A stretch of 64,000 nucleotides of DNA, taken from assembly GCA_029876055.1 (NCBI GenBank), contig CM056876.1:62001-126000 (forward strand). The letters run 5' to 3'. Under the pieces are notes generated by a model. It ran no database searches. It was given only the letters and a program-made list of their open reading frames with translations, and had not been told where the DNA came from. The position numbers and the translations under genes were made by a program. The DNA comes from Madurella fahalii. Lineage: Eukaryota; Ascomycota; Sordariomycetes; Sordariales. Shown one piece after another: positions 1 to 11,040 of this stretch (its first letter is position 1; each line of letters starts with the position of its first letter).

Positions 1-347
1 GGTGTCAATACTAACAGCTTTCAGTAGGGAAGCTTTTCCACTAGCTACCGTAACGGATTCCCCTTGACGAAGGCCGCACCGGGACCGCACCCAGTGTCGC
101 ACTAGCTTGTGCTGCGAATGTGGTTTCCATATGACACAAGGCAGGCAGAGGGCGGACGTCGTCGTGGACCGTAATCGAATAGCATGGAAGAGTTAAGACA
201 ATCTGCAGCTCACACTAGACATAAAACATGACAACTACTGTCCCAACCATTCGAGTACCGCAAGCCCTTGTTCGCATCCATCGCTCGAAAGAATTCCTGT
301 GGCTCCCATACAAGCCCCCTTAACCATGAGTTCACAACGGCACCTGC
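1..347. other. Non-coding left edge
   Basis: No supported gene, RNA or repeat was seen here. It would serve as the 3' flank of the lectin gene that begins to its right on the minus strand. Confidence 0.5.
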
Positions 348-1547
348 TCAATAACAACGCCTACAGGTCCCATCGGGGCCCGTCCCGTACACATCCACCT
401 TCCCGTCATCCCAGGTCACGGCGCTGGGCTTTGTATCAACATTGCCGCCCATGTGCTCCCAAGTCGGGGTCCATCTGTCGTTTTCCCACACCCTGCGGTA
501 CACGGCGTTATCGTCACCGGTGATGTACAGCTCCATCTTGCCCTTGTATGCCACCACATCAGGAGCCTTCTTCAGTTTACCTCCAAGGTTCTGCCAGCCG
601 CCCCAGCCGCTCCCCTTCTTGTACGTCTTGTGCCAGCAGGCACCGTCTGTGCCCTTGACGAACACATCCATGCGGCCGTCCCAAGCGCAAGCCGCGGGCT
701 CCCCGTCGACCGAGCCGCCCAGGCTCTCCCAGTCGCCCCAGGCCGAATTCTCGTACTTTTTGTGCCAGGCCTGTCCGTCCTCTCCGCGGCAGTAGACGCT
801 GGTGTGTCCCGAGCCCCAGGTGACGGCCTTGGGCGGGCCGTCGAGGTAGCCGCCCATATTCTCCCAGTCATACCAGCCGCCCCGATCTTCATCGTACCTG
901 CGGTGCCAGCACTGGCCATCGTTGGCCGACACGTAGACGCCGACGTGCTTGTCTCCCCACGAGCACGCCGACGGGTAGTGCTTCATATTGCCGCCCATGC
1001 CCTGCCACGAGCCCCAGCCGCCCGTGTTGTAGGTGCGATGCCAGGCCTGGCCGTCGGTGCCCTTGCAAAACACATGCATGTTGTTCCTCTTGCGGCTGCA
1101 ACAGGCCGGCGCCGAGTCCAGAGACCCGCCGAGGTCCTCCCAGGGGCTCCACCTACCCTCGTAACTCTTGTGCTTGCATTTTCTGTCTTTGTCCATGTAG
1201 TAGACGTCCAGCCGCGGTCCGCCCCACGACACGGGCGCCGGATGCCACATGGCGCTGCCTTCGAGGTTCTCCCACTGCCCCGGCATGGCACGTCCGGCGA
1301 GGGCGTGCAGAGGGGCCGAGACGTTGTCCGACGCGAGAGGGGACCGCTTTGTTGGCGGGCTGTTGAAGAACTCCTCCGAGTGGACGTCAGCCCTCTTGGC
1401 CAAGAACCCGCCATAGTCTGGGCGCGGCGTGTTCCAATCTAAGTGGGCGGAGCGAGGCTCCGGGCGGAAAGCTTGTCCCAATCCATGCGGAGGGACGCAG
1501 AGGACCGAGCCGACGCCGGCGAGGAGAACCACGAGTGCGGTATGCAT
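348..1547 (-). CDS. Secreted PLL-like (DUF346) seven-bladed beta-propeller lectin
   Basis: This intron-less frame encodes 399 aa from an ATG. A hydrophobic signal peptide (residues 1 to about 18, ending VLC) is followed by a linker of about 70 aa containing several basic sites (KR). From about residue 90 to the end there are seven tandem repeats of about 45 residues. Each has the pattern W-x-x-L/M-G-G, a Pro, then hydrophobic-x-V-Y/F, x-G-x-D-G, W/C-H-x-x-Y and W-G-x-W. That pattern is typical of the DUF346/PLL lectin family, whose bacterial members are fucose-binding beta-propellers. The blade count of seven matches the family. The last blade is cut short and ends in RRCY. The KR sites after the signal peptide could be Kex2-like processing sites (inference). 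The likely role is secreted carbohydrate binding in defence or interaction with other organisms; the sugar specificity cannot be read from the sequence. Confidence 0.85.
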   Translation of the reverse strand: MHTALVVLLAGVGSVLCVPPHGLGQAFRPEPRSAHLDWNTPRPDYGGFLAKRADVHSEEFFNSPPTKRSPLASDNVSAPLHALAGRAMPGQWENLEGSAMWHPAPVSWGGPRLDVYYMDKDRKCKHKSYEGRWSPWEDLGGSLDSAPACCSRKRNNMHVFCKGTDGQAWHRTYNTGGWGSWQGMGGNMKHYPSACSWGDKHVGVYVSANDGQCWHRRYDEDRGGWYDWENMGGYLDGPPKAVTWGSGHTSVYCRGEDGQAWHKKYENSAWGDWESLGGSVDGEPAACAWDGRMDVFVKGTDGACWHKTYKKGSGWGGWQNLGGKLKKAPDVVAYKGKMELYITGDDNAVYRRVWENDRWTPTWEHMGGNVDTKPSAVTWDDGKVDVYGTGPDGTCRRCY

Positions 1548-3406
1548 GGTATAAAACGGTTGTTCAGACTACTTGGTGCTGAAGGATGCGGATCATCCAG
1601 CTGGACGGGAGACGGGGCAGATATCACCAGTTGATATAGCGGCCTGCCCAAGCCCAGGCTGAAGAGGCCGGCGTCCAGACATCACTTGCGGAATAAGACG
1701 GGCATGAAGGAAGGTTGATTGACCGACGGCTTCTTTGTTATCCGATGCAGCTATTCAGTAGTCGCATCGGCTTGCTGTAACATTGCCGTTGCATCCTACG
1801 ACGGTGACAGCCGTGAAAGTTTATCGGGACAGCAAGAAGAGAGCGGTATTTCCCGAGACTACACTGCAATACGACATCGTTATTGCCCAACTGCGTGGGC
1901 CTGGAAGGGGTTCCAGACCGGGCGACTCGCCAACGCCCGCTGCAAATTCATCACATCGATGTTGCCTGGCGCCGGCGAGCCGTGGAGGAGAAGTTCCCGG
2001 AAGGTGGTATTGCACAACGTCGATAATGCCACTCTCCGTCATGCGGGGTGGCATGGCCCAACGACACCCACCCACGCTCCAAGTATAGTCCGCATGTCCT
2101 GAAAACGGGTAACCAGCCCGAGGCCTTGTCCGCCGGATCGTGAATGCATTCGATGTGCCGGTAGGGACTTTTGCCTGATTCCGGGAGCCAAGGCACTGCG
2201 GGGAAGGTGCTGTGCAAGGCGTCGGATGACCAGCTTCAAGGCCGACGGGCAGCTGGGTGCGACGTTTGGTAATGGGTAGGTAAATGGCAGTATTTACATG
2301 TGAGTTCGGGACTTTTGTCAGACCAGCGGGTGAAGTATCTCTACCTCAGCGGTGGATAACAAACGCTACTAGGAGCAAGGAGTCTGCAGGTATAGGAAGG
2401 AATTCACCGTCTCGCCCTCGTAGGGCCGACGCGAGGCGACATTCGTTGGGAGCCACTGGCATAGACCCACGCCGGCCACCGCGGCCAGCTCTACGATTTC
2501 AGGTAGGACCCATGTTATCACTCCTTGAACTATACCAGGCTCCTCACGTCATCGTAGAACGTCAACTTGGTAACCTTCCCGGTCCGTCCACCCCATCTGC
2601 CTGCTGTTAGGCCCGCCGCCCTTTCCTCACTTCCTCCCTCCCTAGACATCACCACCGCACCTTCCTCACTTATCCATTATCAAAACCCATTCGTCGCCTG
2701 TGCCGCCAATGGTCGGGGCGGGTTCGAGCAACGAGTCGTCGTCTACTGCAACCAAGATTCTCTCTGACGGACCTTCTGCGTGCATTTTCCACATATTTGC
2801 AGTAATCAGATCGTAAGAGAGAGCCAGTGCATTCCCATGTCCCGCCGCTTGAGAGTCATGTTCACTGAGCTCACACTGGCATAGTGGCTTTCGATGATGG
2901 GCAAGCCAGATTTAACCGGATACCCAGAAAGCATGTATCGCACGCCCTGAATCGGTTGCCGAGTTTTCGTGTATTTCTTGTGGGCACCTAGGTCGGAGAT
3001 GACGGAGCGGTGTAGGCCGCGGTTGTGGGCCAGGAAGAAGATGATCACGACCATCCGATTGTGGTCTTGGTGGACGGGGTCCAGAGCAAGCGCGCCGGTA
3101 CTCCGCGTTCGAAGGCAGATATGTTGATGATGCGGCCGGTAAAAACAGTATGCGAAAAGAGGGAATGTTCAGGTTGGGCCTAGGACCGTCGACTCGACGA
3201 TGTTGGTTGATTTTGAGTCCTAATGCAGTACGAAAAAAGGCTAAAATATTACATCGAGGACTGACGTCCGTACAACCGGATTTTTATGAATGGCATGTCA
3301 GTTCGAACGGGTCTAGACAAGAATACCAGAATGGTAATCAAAAACTCCAAATCTCAACTGTCATTCACTTGACCCATATCATGCTTATCGGCACGACTCA
3401 GCCGTT
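1548..3406. other. Intergenic stretch without a supported gene
   Basis: Only short open frames with no recognisable domain, no shared splice logic and no family similarity occur here. A TATATCA-like element lies about 90 nt upstream of the lectin start. Nothing else stands out. Confidence 0.45.
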
Positions 3407-4888
3407 TTACAGTTTTCTAGTGTTGTCCGCATCTGAAGGCCGGGGTACCGGCCAGACCAGGTGTGGATCTTGCCCAAGAATATACTCAAGAACAAGATTC
3501 GGGTGGTCCTTGATCTGGGTGATGCATCGTTTTAGCCAGCGGTACCTGCTCTCAAGCAAGTCGTACTCTTCAACCCAGAGCCTGTGCCAACTCTGCATAA
3601 TCTCTGCTCTAGTGGGCCGGTCCAGTATGTTGTAAATGAATTCTTTGTAGCACTGCATGCGTCGGCGAAGATGTGGAAGGTAAGACTCCTCAAAGACAAT
3701 TTCGCATTTCCTCCCGTCCTTGACGATCCATTTCAAGCCGCCCAGAATTTCTTCTCCCACGTGTCGATATGCTTTGAGCAGCGGGGGCCCGCCCGGAACA
3801 TATGGGCGGTTGAAATCTGCGTCAAGGCGTCCCCATCCAAATATCAGGTTGCCGACTACGAATTCAAGTGCATCCTTGAGCATCGCAATAACACTTTCAG
3901 ACAGGGTTTTAGCAAGCGATGCAGGATTTCTGCGAGCTTCGCAATGGTTGCAGAGCACTCCACAATCTAGCCGGGCATCGTATGTATTCCAACAACGGAA
4001 AGCGCCTTGTTCTTGCCATGAGCTACACGAAGGACAACGGGCGACGCGCAATGTGATGGGAAAGTCCTTTGCGTTGGGTCGGTGGACTACCCGGATGAGC
4101 TTTGGGGTCTTATCTCGCGGCACCGACTCGAACAGGCCGGGGAAGAAGTATGCGCACTTATCGACGAAGTAGAGCTGCCGTGATACCACCAGGGGGATCG
4201 CGCCAGCCGAGGAGGTCTCGTTGCTCCCGTGCCGCAAGGGCAGCGAACCTGTCCGGCGCTTACAGTCGAGACACCTGCGCTTCTGGCGTGATGTGCCGCA
4301 GAGATATTTTTCGGCCTCTTCGGCGGCGGCGTCCGCCGGACCGTAATCCAGCCTCCCGAACGGGTGGGCGGTGTTGGGTATGAACGTGCCGGTAACAGCC
4401 CGATGATACTGCATGCGCCATTTCTCTTGCTCTTTTCGCTCTCTGTCGACTTGACTTTGGATGCGTCTCCATCTGGTGCTCGGCTCAAGCGGCTCCCAAT
4501 CAGTCACGAGACCCTTTTCAGCCTCGACACTCCCTGGCGGCGGCTTCCGGTAGCGCAGGCGGAGGATGGCGTGGTTGTCGAACATCTTGTGTGGCAGGAG
4601 CCGCATACAGCCGCAGCAAGCATATTTGTTGTTCGTCCACACGATGGTGCCTGGCGGCGGCGTTATCTTGTTATCACGGGCCCGGAACAAGGGCACGATG
4701 CCACCGTGCTCGGGCAGCAGCTCGAGCGCTAGCAGCCGGCGGACGTAGTCATGGCGAGTTGGCTTGATCAGATCCCGTAGCCAAGCTGTCGTTTCTGACA
4801 GCGCGATCAACGTTATGGGATCAAGTTGTACAATGATACACCCGAAAATCTCGGGCGGCAGTGTGGAAAACGGGTTGAACGGCGCCAT
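3407..4888 (-). CDS. F-box protein with Cys-rich central region
   Basis: A single exon encodes 493 aa when started at the ATG at 4888. The frame is open for a further 37 codons upstream, but that extension is Arg/Pro-rich and precedes the domain, so the internal ATG is preferred. Residues about 8-45 form an F-box (STLPPEIFGCIIVQLDP followed by LIALSETTAWLRDL). F-boxes bind Skp1 in SCF ubiquitin ligases, so a substrate-adaptor role is inferred. Further on there are CxxC pairs (CCGC near residue 87; CLDC; CPSC; CNHC) that may bind zinc, plus a Lys/Arg/Glu-rich segment. The C-terminal half is typical of large, poorly characterised fungal F-box families with rapid divergence. The substrate is unknown. 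Confidence 0.75.
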   Translation of the reverse strand: MAPFNPFSTLPPEIFGCIIVQLDPITLIALSETTAWLRDLIKPTRHDYVRRLLALELLPEHGGIVPLFRARDNKITPPPGTIVWTNNKYACCGCMRLLPHKMFDNHAILRLRYRKPPPGSVEAEKGLVTDWEPLEPSTRWRRIQSQVDRERKEQEKWRMQYHRAVTGTFIPNTAHPFGRLDYGPADAAAEEAEKYLCGTSRQKRRCLDCKRRTGSLPLRHGSNETSSAGAIPLVVSRQLYFVDKCAYFFPGLFESVPRDKTPKLIRVVHRPNAKDFPITLRVARCPSCSSWQEQGAFRCWNTYDARLDCGVLCNHCEARRNPASLAKTLSESVIAMLKDALEFVVGNLIFGWGRLDADFNRPYVPGGPPLLKAYRHVGEEILGGLKWIVKDGRKCEIVFEESYLPHLRRRMQCYKEFIYNILDRPTRAEIMQSWHRLWVEEYDLLESRYRWLKRCITQIKDHPNLVLEYILGQDPHLVWPVPRPSDADNTRKL

Positions 4889-6063
4889 GATGTGGTGTTG
4901 CGTTTGGGCCCCCGGTGGCGGGGCGGGGTGACGTGCTGGAACCGCGCGTCCCCACTTTTGTGGTGCAGCTAACAATCGTCTTGGTTGCACGTATAGCACA
5001 ATGTTAAGAACCGCTCCTAAGAGCTTCCGGCTTGTATGCGTCGAGGTTGCAACGTGCCTTTGATGGGGGTTGTGGCAGTCCTTGTCTCTTAGCTAGGTAT
5101 GTCTACCCCAATAACGCTCTGAGAGTCACTGCTCAAATGCGACATCCACATCTGTGGCCAGCAGAATTGATGCCAGCTTGGTACTAGTACCTACGGTAGG
5201 TATCCACGGAGGAAGTGGGCCATGGGAATCGGAAATGCTACGAGAGTATGAATCGTAGACGAACGAGGTTTAAAACAGTCTGCTGCATTGTCGGACAAGT
5301 GCATGGCCACATTGTGCGTGTCGGCAACGGATGTATCAGCAGATGCCTCAATTCCGGTCATCAGTTGAAATCAGATGGACAGAGCGCCCCGAACGGAGAC
5401 GGAGAAGGCGCTCAAGGGATCTGGAGATGGTTGGCGCTGAAATAGTTTCCATGCTCCAATCTGAGATGGGCCGACGCGCGCCATCTGCTCTAATTATCCC
5501 TGTTCTGATGTTGATCGCCGGAGCCGGGCCGCACCGGTGCTGAGTTACAGATGGGGCTGGCTCGAAACTAAACTGCAGGCATCGACTCGTCAAATTGCGG
5601 TGCCGCCGCCATTCCTGGTTACCTGCCAATCGAAATACCCGCAGGTTTCGGGGCGCGTTGTCGATTACTCACGCCCAGCACTAGCCCGCGGCACTCCTAC
5701 ACCATCACTACGCCTGAGGCGGTTTTCTTAGTCAAGTCAAAATTTTTGCGCTGCTTTTCCAGCCCCGACATTGGCCGCCGGTCCCTGTGGTTGCGTCTCT
5801 AGGCGGCGTGGCTGGAAATGCTCTGGTGGTGAACTCATGAGGTTTGCAGTTTTCCATCGCGGTTCGGGACTGGAGATCCAGGGCTGACGTGAGACGGCCC
5901 CTGGCGAGGACGACTTGAACCTGTCAGCCGCAACTTCAGCTGTGACGGCCCACCTGCGCCAGCGGCTTTATCAAGCACGTCCTGTCCGACCTCTGTTCTT
6001 CTCACTCTCTTCACATGCACATACGCTAATTATTGCGGGACAGCGAGCCCCGACTGAGCGAAG
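4889..6063. other. Divergent intergenic region between the F-box and apple-domain genes
   Basis: This 1.2-kb region separates two outward-facing genes, so it should contain both promoters. Its short open frames show no domain or codon signal. No repeat was seen. Confidence 0.5.
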
Positions 6064-6825
6064 ATGGATCCTTACCAGACGGCACAACCACAAGATCAGT
6101 ACTACCAACTACAAGACGTCCCACAGGAGAAAGTTGCGCCGTTTCAGGACCAGCAACGGGCGTACCAGCCATACCCGACAGACGCCAGTGGCCTAGATGT
6201 GACCACCTCAGCGAACACCGTCCTCAATGTCAAGCGCAGTATTGCCCTGGGCACGCTCGCCGTGATCGTCTTCCTATTCCTCGCCGTGATTGGTCTCAGC
6301 GCGGGTCTAGGAGTCAGCCAACGTGACTTGCGTCAGGCAAAGGGTGACCTCGAGACGGTGCAGGCAATCTTCTCCTCTGCAGTAGCCGCGGGGTATGTGA
6401 CGTTCGACGGCAACGAACCTGCAACTACTGACGGTAATTACAGGGCTGCCACGACGGTATCCCATACTCCCACGCCCGCAAGCGTGCCGCCAGCGGCATC
6501 AGTGACGGCTGTTGCGGATGTGCAGTGCCCCAGGGTCAACGGCACCATGTACACGGCGCGCACCGGGGGCAAGCGGTTCAGACGCATATGTGGTATCGAC
6601 TATGGCGGCGAGGGCGAGGCCGCCGACATTGGTAACGTGAAGACGCGGAGTCTGGACGCATGCATCGACGCCTGCGCAGCGGAGCCCAACTGCACCGGGG
6701 CCGGCTGGGGGGTCATTGATGGCGATAGCAGCGCGACGCATTCGTGCTGGATGAAGACGAACCTGACCGAGTTCCACCGGGCGAGGCCTGACTGGGGCTT
6801 TGCCGTTCTTGTGAGCGAGGAATGA
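6064..6825 (+). CDS. Single-pass membrane protein with PAN/apple-like Cys-rich ectodomain
   Basis: A single exon encodes 253 aa. Residues 1-55 are Gln/Tyr/Pro-rich and polar. A strong hydrophobic segment at about 61-83 (TLAVIVFLFLAVIGLSAGLG) follows a basic residue pair, suggesting a type II orientation with a short cytosolic tail. A Thr/Pro/Ala-rich stalk (about 120-150) leads to a C-terminal domain with six Cys at about 155-236 (QCP, RRICG, DACIDACA, PNCTG, SCW). Together with the final W-G-F/V-L pattern this resembles an apple/PAN module, which in other proteins binds protein or carbohydrate ligands. A cell-surface role is inferred; no partner can be named. The layout parallels the gene at 57624. 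Confidence 0.7.
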   Translation: MDPYQTAQPQDQYYQLQDVPQEKVAPFQDQQRAYQPYPTDASGLDVTTSANTVLNVKRSIALGTLAVIVFLFLAVIGLSAGLGVSQRDLRQAKGDLETVQAIFSSAVAAGYVTFDGNEPATTDGNYRAATTVSHTPTPASVPPAASVTAVADVQCPRVNGTMYTARTGGKRFRRICGIDYGGEGEAADIGNVKTRSLDACIDACAAEPNCTGAGWGVIDGDSSATHSCWMKTNLTEFHRARPDWGFAVLVSEE

Positions 6826-9323
6826 TAGCTTGTTGAGCTGTCTCGTTTCTAGCCAGATAGAAACCGTCGGCGGGATGGTGCCGGCGGCATGACGCTCCAG
6901 GGAAAAGGCGCAGACCGGAGACGGACGGGAATTGAAGAGGTTTACCATACGGGAGGTAATGGAACCGCGCCATGCCGATATGCGTCTTGTCCATGATGGT
7001 TCCAGAATCCCGATGCCGCGGTCGAGCCGTGTGCGCCGCAAATCCGTGCGCTCCCGCATGTCTTCCCGCCCCGGGATGCAGCGAGCACTGACGGGACACT
7101 CGCGTTGCTCGGGCTATGGCATGTGAAACGCTAAGCGCTCCTCAAACCAGGTTCCGGAGGCGTCTCCCGAACAGCCTGTTGGCAGGCCATCTCCAGCTCT
7201 GGCAGCCTCGCGTCCGGATTGTGCGGCTCATATCGTTATTGTTCCTGCCCGTCGCAAAGAATGCGACGAATGCGGTGGGCCTGAGGTGGAACCTCGGCTC
7301 GGAAAACACACGACAAGGTTGTCAGCAGCCAGAGCCTGACGGGGTTCTGACGGCAACGCCCCGTCTGTTCCAGAAAAAGTTCGTCTGATGGCACCATTCC
7401 CGTCGATGGCTGCTAGCGGAACCAGTTGGCGTGCGGCAGGGCCTTCCCCCCAGGAATTTCTGTTGTAATTGAGCTTGGCTCGCTGGGGAGAGCGCCCCAC
7501 CCGTTATTTTATGCAGCACCCTGTCCATGGCTGAAGCGGGCAACCGGCCGGGCCCCGAGCCGAACTCCCCACGTGGCGCGGATTTCTTTTTCTCACGCAG
7601 CCTTCCCTTCGTGCTACAATTAGGCTCTTGGATCCCTACGTGTACTTCAGTGTTTTTTTATTTGCAATTCGAAATGTGTATCTGTCTACCCCGTCGGATG
7701 CCCCGGGCTCAGAGGCAATAGAGGACAGGTTGCGAGAATCGCCGCGCCGCTATCTTGGTGCGGTCGTCTGAAGGATCCCGGAAATTGCGTCTGTGCACGT
7801 CTTTTGATGCTTTCTAGGTTGGTGTCGTGTGGTGGGTTACCGTCGATGGGTGTCCCCCCCTCTACCCCGGGTTGACGTCCCTCGTTCCCGACACCGCTGT
7901 TCCGGGACACAATTGCAACGACGCAGAACACCAACGTCCCGCCTTTCGGACGGGAGTAACCAATTGGCGAGTGGTTGCGACACCTCCCAAGCGCAGCCGT
8001 CATCTCGCGCCCCCCCCTGCAGGCATATCGCTGCTCTTCGCTGCTGCATGCGGCACGGTCCATGGGCCAATCTTGTCGCCGTGCTATTGTCCTGATCCAT
8101 GGGTCGGCTCGCTCCTCTAGGCTGACGTCCGATGCTTACGGATCGACGTTTCTGAACGTCTAGACCTGCCCAACAGGCATTTGACACCGGCACACTTCGA
8201 TGGGGTTTCCAGGATCGTCGGCGGCCGCTGATCGAGCAATACTGTGCAATATCGAACAAGAGTACATCACCGCTCGCCCTCGAGTTTTCCCATCAGGTGG
8301 CCAACCATCTGCTGCCGAGCTGCTGCTGCCGAGCTGCTACTGCCGAGCTGCTACAGCCGATACAAGGCCGACGGCGATTGGCCGTCTCGGCCTTGTCGCA
8401 TTTTTCCGTTTTGCCATCCGGGCCTTCTCTTGGTATTGGGGACACGGCTTCGGAATTTGTAGCGAGAGTCCACCCAATGCCAGCCGAAAATAACACAAGG
8501 AATCGGTGCGCATCTGACCGTTTTCCTGCTGACAAGGCCATCACTGATGGACCGGGGGTTGCTTTGACAATTGCGGGGACAGAGTACGCCTCACCCTCCC
8601 GCCAAGGGCCTTGTTCCCCGGTCCTAGACATCCCTCGCAGCGCAGCGCGTCGGGGAAACCAAGCGGCCAACCTGGCACGGCAACCACCACAAGAAGGTCC
8701 AACGTGAGGCGCTGTCCTGGTTTCGAAGATCTAGAGAACACCGCCCTCCCGCTCCGTGCAGAACGCGCTTTCAGGTAGTACCATCAACCAGCAACTCAAC
8801 GATACTTGATCGGTCAACGCTAGTTCGGGATTGAGGTGTCCGTTTCGCCATTTGGGCATCGCGCCAAGCCCTCCGCCGCTCCCCCTAAGCAGTGGGACGA
8901 GACGCTACTGGGCTGCCAGAACGCATTGAGCGAGGGTTCCATTGACCAACTTGCTACCCCTCCCCCCTCCTCCTCCCCACCCCCCTTGCCCCCGACACAA
9001 GGTCCCGCCAAGCATCCATATCCTCCCCAGTTTGGTCCACTCTCCGCTGGGAGCCCCTCCCCTAATCCTCCATCCCTGTTAACGGAGTCCATGTCGCCGG
9101 GGTGTGAGCGGCGAACCCAAGGTTGCCGGGACGAGCGGATCGCCCTGCCATTCCAGGATATTAATGTCTCTCGATTGCACATGGCAGCCCGGCAGGGCTT
9201 TCTCTGCCCGCCTGCCTGTCGACTCGCCGGTTTTACACTCTTCGACCATAACCATCGCCATCCCCCAAGGCACCGCACACAGACAAGAGCAACCGAGGAG
9301 GATCGCAAACGGTGCACGCCGGA
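6826..9323. other. Long intergenic region upstream of the sugar transporter
   Basis: About 2.5 kb with no supportable gene. Open frames on both strands overlap each other and lack domains. It contains a short 14-bp tandem repeat (listed separately) and, at about 8956-8995, a strongly pyrimidine-rich tract with many C-runs. The tract lies about 330 nt before the transporter ATG and may be promoter-associated. Confidence 0.45.
8314..8360. repeat. 14-bp tandem repeat, about 3.4 copies
   Basis: The unit GCCGAGCTGCTGCT is followed by two copies differing at one or two bases (GCCGAGCTGCTACT, GCCGAGCTGCTACA) and a partial fourth copy (GCCGA). A 14-nt period would shift a reading frame, so it is unlikely to be coding. 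It looks like a young minisatellite. Confidence 0.85.
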
Positions 9324-11040
9324 ATGGCGTCGAGAGTCAAGCAGGACTCGGCGTCGGCCGAGTTCGAGGAGGTTCAGGAGGCGCCGCGGTTCCAGAGGGT
9401 CTACTGGACAAAAGAGCCGCACTTGAGGAAGCTCTACTCTTTAAGCATCATTCTGATGGTGGCGTCGGCGACGACCGGGTACGATGGCATGCTCGTCAAC
9501 ACGTCACAGCAGATCGACGCCTGGAACTGGTTCTTCTTCCCGGAGCTCATGGAGAACCCTAACCACTCGGACCTCGCGCTCAACAGCAAACTCGCCATCC
9601 TCGTCAACATGTTCAACATTGGCTCCATCACGTCTTTCTTCATCACGCCCTACATCGCAGACCACTACGGTCGCCGGCCGGCCATCGTTCTTGGCTGCAT
9701 CTTCATGGTCATAGGCGGGCTGCTGACCGCGTTCTGCAACGGCTACGGGAGTGAGCATGTGATCCTGCTGTGGCCGGCGCTGGTGCTGACGTGAATACAG
9801 TGTACATGGGCGGACGTTTTATGCTTGGCTTTGGCAACTCGCTCTCGCAGATGGCGTCGCCGCTGCTCTTGACCGAGATCTGCCACCCGCAACACCGCGG
9901 TCCTGTGACGGCCATCTACAACTGCCTGTGGAACGCGGGCGCGCTGCTCGTGTCGTGCATCGCGTGGGGCACCGCCAACATCAACAACGACTGGTCTTGG
10001 CGGTCTATCACGTTCCTCCAGATCGCGCCGTCGCTCGTCCAGCTGTGTGGCATTTGGTGGATCCCCGAGTCGCCGCGGTACCTGATCAACAAGGACCGCA
10101 ACGAAGAAGCGCTACTTATTTTGTCCAAGTGGCACGCTGGTGGCAACCTCAACAACGCAACGGTGCAGTTCGAGTTCCGCGAGATTAAGGAGACGATTCG
10201 CATCCAGAAAGAGACGGAGCGCGCCACCACCTACCGCGATTTCTTCCGCACTCGAGGCAACCGGTGGCGCCTCACTATCATCGTGTCGTTGGGCGTCATC
10301 TCACAGTACAGCGGCAATGCGCTCTTCTCAAACTACATGAACACCATCTACAAAGGCGCCGGCATTGTTGACCAGAACCAGAAGCTCGCCATGTCAACGG
10401 GCAAGACCATCCTCGACCTCATCGTTACCATCGCGGCTGCTCTCAACGTCGACAGGTTCGGTCGCCGTCCGCTCTTCCTCATATCCATGTGCGGCATGGT
10501 GGTTTCCTTTGCCTGCTGGACCGTGACGGGTGCCGTCTACGAGTATTCGGGCGAGAAGAACGCCGGCTCGGGCTACGCCCAGCTCGTCTTCATCTGGGTG
10601 TTTGGCATATTCTACGATATTGGCTTCTCGGGTCTGCTGGTCGCCTACGCGCTCGAGATCCTGCCTTTCCATCTGCGCGCCAAGGGCATGATGATCATGA
10701 ACATCACAGTGCAGGCCATCCTGGCCCTCAGCAAGTAAGTTTCGTACCGCTTCCTTGTCTGTCCCGTACACTAACCCGCCCCAGCCAAACGAACAAGCTC
10801 GCCTGGGACCGGCTGCCGCACCACTGGAATTTTATGCTCTTCTACACCGTCTGGGATTTGTGCGAGCTCGTCTTTGTGTGGTTCTTCTACGTCGAGACGA
10901 AGGGTCCTACACTCGAGGAGATTGCGCGCATATTTGACGGCGACGGCGCCATCGCCCACATCGACATGCACGAGGTGCAAAAAGAGATATATCGCAATGC
11001 CGACTTTGACGACGACCGTCTTCCGGGGAGAGCTCTGTAA
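9324..11040 (+). CDS. MFS sugar transporter (SP family, lactose-permease/hexose type)
   Basis: Three exons, 9324-9750, 9801-10734 and 10785-11040, give 538 aa. The 50-nt introns both have good signals (GTGAGC..CTGAC..ACAG and GTAAGT..CTAAC..CCAG) and the frames join cleanly. The ATG at 9324 was chosen because the open frame upstream has only a GTG. Sugar-porter signatures are present: GRRPAIVLG after TM2, GGRFMLGFGNSLSQ in TM4, PESPRYL at the end of TM6, DRFGRRPLFL after TM8 and ETKGPTLEE after TM12. About 12 membrane spans can be traced. The protein should sit in the plasma membrane and import a mono- or disaccharide by proton symport. The C-terminal motif and length fit the fungal Lac12/hexose-like branch; the actual substrate is unknown. 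Confidence 0.9.

Noticed and set aside
453..1442. 329-codon plus-strand frame over the lectin gene
   Set aside because: It is antisense to the seven repeat blades and has no domain of its own; its length follows from the GC-rich repeats.
8836..9426. Plus-strand frame of 196 codons (and a 200-codon minus frame) before the sugar transporter
   Set aside because: Pro/Ser- and Arg-rich, mirrored on both strands, with no domain; it runs into the transporter exon in another frame.
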